In this document: positions 4,898 through 10,171 of the stretch, piece by piece
How the letters are laid out: each line of letters starts with the position of its first letter
How positions within the stretch are numbered: position 1 is the stretch's first letter
Assembly (NCBI GenBank): GCA_946410535.1
Contig: CAMKAR010000050.1
Location: forward strand, 1 to 10,171
Length of the DNA stretch: 10,171 nucleotides
Direction: 5' to 3'
Origin: an uncultured Bacteroidales bacterium
Lineage (GTDB): Bacteria; Bacteroidota; Bacteroidia; Bacteroidales; F082
Made by a program: the position numbers and the translations under genes
Notes under the pieces: generated by a model
Seen by the model: the letters and a program-made list of their open reading frames with translations, nothing else
What the model was told of the DNA's origin: nothing
The model's database searches: none

Positions 4898-6397
4898 TCA
4901 CCTCCGATATTTTGGCATTTTCATTAAAGCCATATCATGGTCGGCTTTCCGAATCAAGTTACAAAGGGGAATGCTCTTGGTGGATTCATAGACCTCAGGG
5001 TGATCGAACGGTTCCTCATGCTCGCCCATGTGCCACCAGATGGCCAACTCTTCCTCGCGCGACAAAGCCAGACCACACGACTTCAGAATCCTCACAGAAC
5101 GAATGCCATGACCTTGGGCCGCAATGTCTTTTCTTTTCTTCGTAGAACGACTTTCTCTGTCGTAATAATAAAGATCCGACTTGCAAAGATCGTGAAGCAA
5201 GGCACACAACGTCACTGAATCCTCCGGCAAGGGCTTCTCGCGTTCGCTATTCAGCTTCATGGCCTCTTTGTACACTTCAAAGGAATGGGAGGCCAATCCA
5301 CCATAAAAGTGGTTGTGGTGTGATATGGAAGCAACGGATTCAAAAAAACCATGCTGTTCCATCCATTCCACCACGTTGTCAATGCCTTCTTTGCCAGTTT
5401 GTTTCAGTAGGGCCACGATTGTGTCTTTCATCTCTTCCACAGCCTCCATTTCAAGACCCATGTTCGACATGGCGTTTTGCATGGCTTTGGATGCCCTGTC
5501 GCTCCTGCCAAACACTTCTTCGAAAGCGGCGAGGTTGCCGCTGCGGTCGTTGTGGTCGCTGAGGATGGCAAAGGTGATGAGGCGGTAACGGTCTTTGAAC
5601 TCGTCTTCTTCCATCACCTGCTTGAAGAGATGGGCCATCTCGTGCGGCGGGGTCTTGAAAGCACCGCAGCCAAAGGCACCCAGCACCAGGCTGTCGTGGC
5701 CCTTGATCAGGCCTATGCGGAAGATGGTGCGAATCTTGTTGAGCGTGATGGCTTTGCCCTCTTCAGGGATGTGCCCATCGGGAGTGAGACGGATGGGAAA
5801 CCTGCCGTTCATATTGAGTGCGGCATTGGTGATGACGCCGATTTGGAAGGGCTCCTCCATCAGGGTATAGTCGGGACCCGCTTCGCGGAAGACCGTGACT
5901 TGGGGCGAATAGATCGCACTGAAGTCGAGCGAGCGGGAGAGGGGGTAGTTGTTGCCTTCGCGGTGTTCGTAGCCGTAGCGAGCGGCATACTTGCCATCGA
6001 AGCTGAAGATGGAGCGCGTCAGCGTGCTGCGCCGGCAGATGGTCTCTTCCTGGGCACGGGCACCTGTTTCCACACCGCCACCCGGATGTCCTGCACTGGC
6101 GAAGTTGAGCAGGGCTGGGTTGTAGCCCTCTTTGACCAATTGCTCGGCCACCTTGAGGCGGTCGCCTTTTTCGACCTTGACAACACTACTGTTTTCCAAT
6201 TTTGGAGCGTCAACAGGACCTAAATCCTTGTGGTAGCAACGACCACCGTCAATCATCGGCTGCATGTCGAGGGCGATGCGTTTGCCCGAAGGTGTGGTGT
6301 AATAACCCGCTTTGATGATGCCGGTGGTTTCGCGAAACACATCTGCATTGCGTTTCTTTACGAGGGTGACCTGAGGGTCGAAATTGTTTTTTCTCAT
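4898..6397 (-). CDS. Bacterial-type PARG (macrodomain-like) fused to an HD hydrolase domain
   Basis: A 499-residue protein from ATG at 6397. The N-terminal part, about 1-300, matches the TIGR02452-type microbial poly(ADP-ribose) glycohydrolases. The signature is GGG (106-108) and QEE (116-118), separated by seven residues, in NFASAGHPGGGVETGARAQEE; the second glutamate is the expected catalytic acid. LGAFGCGAFKTPP (about 239-251) is the second ligand-binding loop. This domain removes ADP-ribose units from modified targets. Residues about 335-495 form an HD hydrolase: H361-H363 and H371, the HD pair at 402-403 (LLHDLCK), H430, H456 and a late D486, suiting a two-metal phosphohydrolase. All expected motifs seem intact in both halves. 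The frame extends to TTG at 6436, but that codon overlaps a -7 element, so the ATG is preferred. The combination suggests action on ADP-ribosylated or NAD-derived substrates; the HD substrate is unknown. Confidence 0.88.
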   Translation of the reverse strand: MRKNNFDPQVTLVKKRNADVFRETTGIIKAGYYTTPSGKRIALDMQPMIDGGRCYHKDLGPVDAPKLENSSVVKVEKGDRLKVAEQLVKEGYNPALLNFASAGHPGGGVETGARAQEETICRRSTLTRSIFSFDGKYAARYGYEHREGNNYPLSRSLDFSAIYSPQVTVFREAGPDYTLMEEPFQIGVITNAALNMNGRFPIRLTPDGHIPEEGKAITLNKIRTIFRIGLIKGHDSLVLGAFGCGAFKTPPHEMAHLFKQVMEEDEFKDRYRLITFAILSDHNDRSGNLAAFEEVFGRSDRASKAMQNAMSNMGLEMEAVEEMKDTIVALLKQTGKEGIDNVVEWMEQHGFFESVASISHHNHFYGGLASHSFEVYKEAMKLNSEREKPLPEDSVTLCALLHDLCKSDLYYYDRESRSTKKRKDIAAQGHGIRSVRILKSCGLALSREEELAIWWHMGEHEEPFDHPEVYESTKSIPLCNLIRKADHDMALMKMPKYRR

Positions 6398-6433
6398 ATC
6401 TATTATTGTTTTGATGATTATCTTAGTAGGCTG

Positions 6434-6441
6434 CAAAATTA
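6434..6441 (-). promoter_or_regulatory. -7 element of the PARG-HD gene
   Basis: On the minus strand TAATTTTG, followed by CAG, fully matches TAnnTTTG. It abuts the stop codon of the lipoprotein gene and lies 36 bases before the ATG at 6397, so the PARG-HD gene can be expressed separately from the upstream cluster. No clear -33 TTTG at ideal spacing is visible. Confidence 0.5.
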
Positions 6442-6906
6442 CTAATTAATGCCATGAAAGCTAAAGCTTTTCAAAAGATGATGGATTGTTGCCGAGTCAA
6501 CTTGTCCTTGTGGGTAAGATAGTTGTAACGTGAGGATGATGTCTCCGTTGTCCGTGTTGGGGAAACGAGCTGTTTTTTTGTAGTAAACCGTCCCAATTGC
6601 GTCAATATCGTGTTGCACATAAAACACCTCGTCTTGTGGATAAAGGTCACGGGGGGTCAAGCCCGAGTCGTCCAAATCCATCCAGGTCATGTCCATGCAC
6701 CCGGTGGCTGTCAATTCCAACCCTTTGCCGTGACAAGAGATGCCATCACCGTTCTCAGGTGGTGGATCCATCGTCATGAAGGAGGGATAGTCCAGCTCAA
6801 AACCGAAGCGCTCGTTGTGGTAATGGACGTACCTTGTGGTTTGGGTCTGACAACCCGTTATAAACATAAGCCACAGAATTAGTAGTATCAACTTCTTCAT
6901 AATCAT
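6442..6906 (-). CDS. Small lipoprotein
   Basis: A 154-residue protein with a classic lipoprotein signal: MIMKK, a hydrophobic core (LILLILWLMF) and lipobox ITGC with the lipidated cysteine at residue 19 (17 if the second ATG at 6900 is used). The mature part begins QTQTTRYVHYHNERFGFELDYPSFM, a pattern (aromatic-x-x-FGFELDYPS) seen in small PsbP-like or stress-type envelope lipoproteins that read F-S-F-x-Y-P. It has a second C pair (SCHGKG, TGCMDM) and ends with KSFSFHGIN. It should sit in the inner or outer membrane facing the periplasm; the substrate or partner is unknown. It starts 6 bases after the stop of the two-segment membrane protein gene, so the two are co-transcribed and their products may interact. 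Confidence 0.8.
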   Translation of the reverse strand: MIMKKLILLILWLMFITGCQTQTTRYVHYHNERFGFELDYPSFMTMDPPPENGDGISCHGKGLELTATGCMDMTWMDLDDSGLTPRDLYPQDEVFYVQHDIDAIGTVYYKKTARFPNTDNGDIILTLQLSYPQGQVDSATIHHLLKSFSFHGIN

Positions 6907-6912
6907 ATAGAA

Positions 6913-7167
6913 TTAACCACCTTTCTTTTTCTTGATGTTCAGGTCGTATCCTTTCGACGTCCATCCCATGTGCATGTCAAGGATTAGGCTGATGACGAGC
7001 CATACGACCATAAGCCATGACAGGAAGGAAAGCAACACATCTTCGATGATTTCTTTGGTTGAGATATACTCAATCTCCTTGTCATAGAGGTAGAAATATT
7101 CGTACGAAAATATACCTATGGCCGAGACAAGTATTCCGATGATATACCAGGTGATAATGTTAGTCAT
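6913..7167 (-). CDS. Small two-segment membrane protein
   Basis: An 84-residue protein with two hydrophobic segments, about 4-27 (IITWYIIGILVSAIGIFSYEYFYL) and about 44-65 (VLLSFLSWLMVVWLVISLIL), joined by a charged loop (YDKEIEYISTKEIIED), and ending in a very basic tail (KKKKGG). By the positive-inside rule the C-terminus is cytoplasmic, and with two segments so is the short N-terminus. I do not recognise a family. ATG at 7167 follows an A/T-rich leader; the preceding gene ends 33 bases upstream and the lipoprotein gene starts 6 bases downstream. The role is unknown; pairing with a lipoprotein suggests an envelope function. Confidence 0.72.
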   Translation of the reverse strand: MTNIITWYIIGILVSAIGIFSYEYFYLYDKEIEYISTKEIIEDVLLSFLSWLMVVWLVISLILDMHMGWTSKGYDLNIKKKKGG

Positions 7168-7200
7168 ACTATTGTGGTATTAGGGTTAATGATAGGGGCT

Positions 7201-7614
7201 TCAGGCCGCGCAGGAAGCCGAAGGGGCTTCCTGCAGTTGCTTGGCGGTCTTTGGGAGGAGGCTCTTGGAGAAGAAGTTTACCAAGCCCTTGGCCTGTGCC
7301 ATTTCTCTTTTCGAGTTGACCATAAGATGATAATACACCGTCCACTTTGTGTTGAAAACAAGTGCCACGATTGGACCGTTGCTTTGGACACGTAAACGAA
7401 TCGGTTCTACGCAGGGCTTGGCCTCGAAAGCTTTTCTGTAAAGCAGTTCCGAGCTCAGTTTTTTTAGCGAAAGTAGTTTGTGACGATAGGTCACCTCCCC
7501 AATGGTGACTTGTTCGAACCACACGTCGTTTACAAAGGTGGTTTGGTGGGTTTCGTTGCCAGCCGACTTGAGCATTTCGGCGAATTCCGTTTGGTTGACT
7601 TGCTGGATCTCCAT
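7201..7614 (-). CDS. Hypothetical soluble protein, 137 residues
   Basis: I do not recognise this family. From ATG at 7614 (MEIQQVNQTEF) the product is a mixed alpha/beta soluble protein with a mid-region rich in K and L (HKLLSLKKLSSELLYRKAF) and later beta-like segments (IVALVFNTKWTVYYHLMV), ending in an Ala-rich tail. The frame extends to GTG at 7674, but the added residues (MAGRHRG...) look like leader sequence and the ATG has the A/T-rich leader usual here. An overlapping 117-codon frame (7169-7522) is a shadow. The last codons coincide with a 10-bp hairpin. It is the first gene of a cluster with the membrane protein and lipoprotein, and starts 128 bases after the end of sbcC. The function is unknown. 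Confidence 0.65.
   Translation of the reverse strand: MEIQQVNQTEFAEMLKSAGNETHQTTFVNDVWFEQVTIGEVTYRHKLLSLKKLSSELLYRKAFEAKPCVEPIRLRVQSNGPIVALVFNTKWTVYYHLMVNSKREMAQAKGLVNFFSKSLLPKTAKQLQEAPSASCAA
7210..7234. terminator. 10-bp perfect hairpin at the 3' end of the 137-residue protein gene
   Basis: GCAGGAAGCC (7210-7219) pairs exactly with GGCTTCCTGC (7225-7234) around a 5-base loop, inside the last coding codons and 6 bases before the stop. It is GC-rich and unusually stable for this AT-rich spacer. No T-tract follows on the minus strand, so it may attenuate or protect the mRNA rather than end transcription; the codons themselves (EAPSAS) may also simply favour this sequence. Confidence 0.4.
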
Positions 7615-7688
7615 AGTAATATTGTTATTTTGTTGATAATGGAGGGTAAAGACACCCCTGTGGCGCCCTGCCACATAATACTATAGAA

Positions 7689-7696
7689 CAAACCTA
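7689..7696 (-). promoter_or_regulatory. -7 element upstream of the three-gene cluster
   Basis: On the minus strand TAGGTTTG matches TAnnTTTG. It lies about 75 bases before the ATG at 7614, in the gap after sbcC, and would drive the 137-residue protein, membrane protein and lipoprotein genes. A good -33 element is not seen, so the match could be chance. Confidence 0.35.
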
Positions 7697-7713
7697 TGGG
7701 TTTTTCAACCAGG

Positions 7714-7737
7714 GGGAGTGAAAAAAGTTTTTCTCCC
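7714..7737 (-). terminator. Weak hairpin after sbcC
   Basis: GGGAG (7714-7718) pairs with CTCCC (7733-7737), with inner A-run and T-run that can extend the stem imperfectly. It lies 5 bases after the sbcC stop, the expected place for a terminator, but the stem is short and no T-tract follows it on the minus strand. Confidence 0.3.
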
Positions 7738-7742
7738 AACTG

Positions 7743-10171
7743 TCAATCAATGGTAACTACTTTCACTTCGCTGCTCGAGAGGTTTCCTTCTTGTATCACC
7801 TGAATCTGTACGGGAATCTTACTTTGCAGCTCTTCCACATGGCTAATGATACCCACATGGCGCCCCGACTTGGTGTGGAGCGAACGCAGTGTGTTGATGG
7901 CGTTCTGCAAGGGCTCGCCGCTGAGGGTGCCAAAGCCCTCGTCGATGAAAAGGGTATCCACTGCCAGCTGTTGTCCTATATCACTGAGCGCAAGAGCCAA
8001 CGACAAGGATACGAGGAAACTCTCTCCACCGGAGATGGTGCTTGCCGCACGGCTCACATAGCCTTGATAGGCATCTTCGAGCGAAATGACGAACGTGCCA
8101 GGCACCACTTTCAGTGTGTATCGGTCGGTCAGCGTCCGCATATAGTGGTTGGCCGAATGGATGAGGCTGTTCAACACATAACTCTGGGCAATCTTACGGA
8201 ACTTATTGCCCGTTGAGTCGCCAATGAGCTGATTCATGCGCGACCATTTTTGATAATCGGCTTCCTTTTTGTTGGCTTCTACCTTCAAATGGCCAAGCTG
8301 TTTCTTGTTCTCTTCATCGGCCTTCAGCTCCTGGTTGATGGCGCCCTTCTTCTCTGAGATGTCAGACATCTTTTTTTCATTGTCCTTGATGCGCTCCTCC
8401 ATCAATTCGACGGAATCTTCCTCCTTCAGTTCGGGCTTCGTTTGTCTGTGTTCTTCCAGTTTCCGACTAGCCTCATCTTTCAGGGTTTTCTTGGTAAGCA
8501 CTTTGTTTTTGTCGGCTACAAGCAAGGCTTGGATCTCGTTGATGTTTTGTGAAGAGTGGGCATTCAAGGCGGTCAGTCGCTCTAGGTCAAGGTCTGGATG
8601 AGTGCCAAGGAAGGCCCTCAATTGCTGGTCGTTGGTATTGAAGGTGTCCGTTGCTTGTTTCAGCTGCACCTGTTCCGTGTTTTTCTTGAGCTCTTCGGCG
8701 ATGGCAATTCTACCTTTGCAGTCGCTGATGGCTTGTTCGGCCTTCTGCGCGGTCTTCTTCAGTTGCTCCAAGTTTTTGTTTGACTTGTCGAGGGCTGTTC
8801 TCTGTGCCTTGATAGCGTCTTCTTTTTTAGCTCCATCTGCAATCTTGGCCTCAAGTTCTTGAAGCTTTGCATCGGTGTCGGTTTTCAATGCGGCCAACTT
8901 TTCTGGTGTACTTTCATCGATGGTTTCAAAACCACAAGCCTTGCAGGATTCAATGACTTTTTGCTTCGCCACCTTGACTGAGTCGTCTCTGTCGAAGGCT
9001 TCCTTAGCCGTCTTATACGACCCTTGAGCTGCCTTTATCACTGCATCCAATTTGTTTTTGTTGCTCACTTGCTCTTGGTACTCCGATTCGGCTTTGGTGT
9101 AAGCCTCTCTCAGTCCACTAACGAGTTGGGCCAATTCTTCTTCGTGCGGTAGCTCGCTTTTGATTTCCTGTCGGCAGACGGGGCAGATGTCGCCTATGTG
9201 CAGTTTCTGGCGCAGGGTCTTGGCAAACTTGTCGATGGTGTCGCTTTGTTTGTCGAGCAAAGCCTTACGGTCGTCCATGATTACCTTGGCATCGTGGATC
9301 TGTGGTTCCATTGCCGCCGAGGCTTTTTGATTCTTTTCAATCTCGGCAAGTGAGGTTTCAAGCGAGGTGGAGGTGGTGGCCCTGCGCTCTTTTTCTTTGT
9401 TATACGAATCAATTCGCTCGTATGTGGTGGCGATGTTTCGCTGCAGGTCCTTGGCTGCGTCGCGTTCTTTGCGCAGTTCGGGCAGATGGAGCTCGGCAAG
9501 CGCTGTTTCTTGCTCCTTCAGCGCTGCTTCCTGTGTTTCATAGGCAGCCTGTGCTTCGTTGACATCTTTTTGTGCCTTATCGGAAGCCGGCTGTAATGTT
9601 TCCGAGAGCGTCTTTCTTTCGTTATTGATGGTATTGTCGCATTCTTCAATCTTATTTTTACCTTGGGAAATAGATTCCTTAGCCACCTTCATCGCTCCCA
9701 GCCAGTTGCGGGCTTCTATCGTGGCATTCCACTGTTGGACCAGTGTTTCCTTTTTCTTGAAGTCGTCGCCATCCACTATGGCTTGAGCCTGTTGGTGCTC
9801 CTGATTGGCAGTGGCGACAGCCTTTTCCAAGTCAGCATCCGTGTTGATCCATTGCAGTTTGGCCTTATCCTCCTCGCCTGCTTTCTTGACTTGAGTCAAC
9901 TGAGCGTCGTATCCGGCGATTTCCTCCTTTTTGGCAGCGATGTCTTTCTCGTCCAAGGTGCTCACGCCCTCAATCTTTTGCTTAGCTTTTTCCCATTCTT
10001 CTTTCTTCTTCCCGGTCACCTCAAAGACCTTTTTGCCTATCTTCGAATAGATGTCAACTCCCGTGATTTTCTCCAGAATTTCTGCTTTTTCGTCGTCATT
10101 GCTGTTCAGGAAGCGAGTGAACTCGCCTTGAGCCAACAATGTTGTGCGGCAGAACTGGCTGAAATCGAGGC
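7743..10171 (-). CDS. sbcC: Nuclease SbcCD subunit C (SMC-like ATPase), N-terminus outside the window
   Basis: The frame is open to the window edge; about 808 residues are visible of a family usually near 1000, so the Walker A region is missing. Counting from the TTG at 10139: the start (LAQGEFTRFLN, preceded by DFSQFCRTT) is the conserved SbcC segment after the first ATPase lobe. Long coiled coils run to both sides of the zinc hook CPVC at 319-322 (9174-9185). The C-terminal lobe has the ABC signature SGGES (703-707), Walker B DTLFIDEG with D733/E734, and the H-loop IISHVEE. A second CxxC (CKAC, 399-402) lies 80 residues after the hook. SbcC pairs with the nuclease SbcD to open hairpins and process blocked double-strand ends in the cytoplasm; sbcD is expected upstream, outside the window. 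All visible ATPase and hook motifs are intact. Confidence 0.95.
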   Translation of the reverse strand, partial: LDFSQFCRTTLLAQGEFTRFLNSNDDEKAEILEKITGVDIYSKIGKKVFEVTGKKKEEWEKAKQKIEGVSTLDEKDIAAKKEEIAGYDAQLTQVKKAGEEDKAKLQWINTDADLEKAVATANQEHQQAQAIVDGDDFKKKETLVQQWNATIEARNWLGAMKVAKESISQGKNKIEECDNTINNERKTLSETLQPASDKAQKDVNEAQAAYETQEAALKEQETALAELHLPELRKERDAAKDLQRNIATTYERIDSYNKEKERRATTSTSLETSLAEIEKNQKASAAMEPQIHDAKVIMDDRKALLDKQSDTIDKFAKTLRQKLHIGDICPVCRQEIKSELPHEEELAQLVSGLREAYTKAESEYQEQVSNKNKLDAVIKAAQGSYKTAKEAFDRDDSVKVAKQKVIESCKACGFETIDESTPEKLAALKTDTDAKLQELEAKIADGAKKEDAIKAQRTALDKSNKNLEQLKKTAQKAEQAISDCKGRIAIAEELKKNTEQVQLKQATDTFNTNDQQLRAFLGTHPDLDLERLTALNAHSSQNINEIQALLVADKNKVLTKKTLKDEASRKLEEHRQTKPELKEEDSVELMEERIKDNEKKMSDISEKKGAINQELKADEENKKQLGHLKVEANKKEADYQKWSRMNQLIGDSTGNKFRKIAQSYVLNSLIHSANHYMRTLTDRYTLKVVPGTFVISLEDAYQGYVSRAASTISGGESFLVSLSLALALSDIGQQLAVDTLFIDEGFGTLSGEPLQNAINTLRSLHTKSGRHVGIISHVEELQSKIPVQIQVIQEGNLSSSEVKVVTID

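Noticed and set aside
4765..5145. A 126-codon plus-strand open frame at the end of the PARG-HD gene
   Set aside because: Half of it is antisense to the HD domain and the rest falls in a region with hairpins; no protein-like pattern.
5477..6223. A 248-codon plus-strand open frame inside the PARG-HD gene
   Set aside because: It lies fully antisense to a protein with intact catalytic motifs, and its translation has no recognisable domain; a GC-rich shadow frame.
6398..6436. TTG start 13 codons upstream for the PARG-HD protein
   Set aside because: The TTG overlaps the -7 element, so it would lie upstream of the transcript start; the ATG at 6397 begins the conserved family sequence.
7169..7522. 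A 117-codon minus-strand frame overlapping the 137-residue protein gene
   Set aside because: It overlaps the better frame at 7201-7614, which has an A/T-rich leader and balanced protein composition; this one looks like a shifted shadow.
1..10171. CRISPR array, tRNA or rRNA genes, insertion sequence
   Set aside because: I found no regularly spaced direct repeats, no cloverleaf with conserved tRNA bases, no rRNA-like stretch and no transposase frame on either strand.

Overview
The window most likely comes from the phylum Bacteroidota, probably order Bacteroidales and Prevotella-like. The grounds are protein style (SbcC, a QEE-type PARG, an RpoN-type C-terminus) and several upstream regions carrying the Bacteroidota -7 element TAnnTTTG. 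Genus is an inference from protein resemblance only. Every gene I can support lies on the minus strand, so transcription runs from high to low coordinates; the plus-strand frames are shadows.

In transcription order: (1) 10171-7743, most of sbcC, the SMC-like nuclease subunit of SbcCD (N-terminus outside the window). (2) 7614-6442, a cluster of three small genes: an unrecognised soluble protein, a small two-segment membrane protein and a lipoprotein. (3) 6397-4898, a bacterial-type poly(ADP-ribose) glycohydrolase domain fused to a C-terminal HD hydrolase domain, with its own -7 element inside the end of the lipoprotein gene. (4) 4897-4502, about 400 bases without a convincing intact gene; it holds a possible decayed ORF, two hairpins, a promoter and a 12-bp inverted repeat next to the following start codon. 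(5) 4501-3487, two unrecognised genes 16 bases apart, visibly richer in AT than their flanks. (6) 3334-777, an unusual accessory block: a small protein resembling an isolated sigma-70 region 4, a strong hairpin, a relic of an RpoN-box coding sequence, an unrecognised coiled-coil protein, and a protein ending in a sigma-54 DNA-binding region with RpoN box but lacking the rest of sigma-54. (7) 633-1, the start of a protein with a phospholipase-D-like N-terminal domain of the type that precedes helicase domains in large Bacteroidota proteins.

What links the genes: sbcC acts in DNA-end processing, the PARG-HD protein is likely to remove ADP-ribose and cleave a phosphoester, and the PLD-type protein suggests nucleic-acid work. 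This looks like an accessory, possibly defence-related neighbourhood beside a housekeeping DNA repair gene. The most unusual part is 777-3334, where DNA-binding tails of two unrelated sigma-factor families occur as separate small proteins within 2.6 kb, and where a degraded second copy of the sigma-54 tail shows that this protein type has been duplicated. The biological link between these genes is inference.
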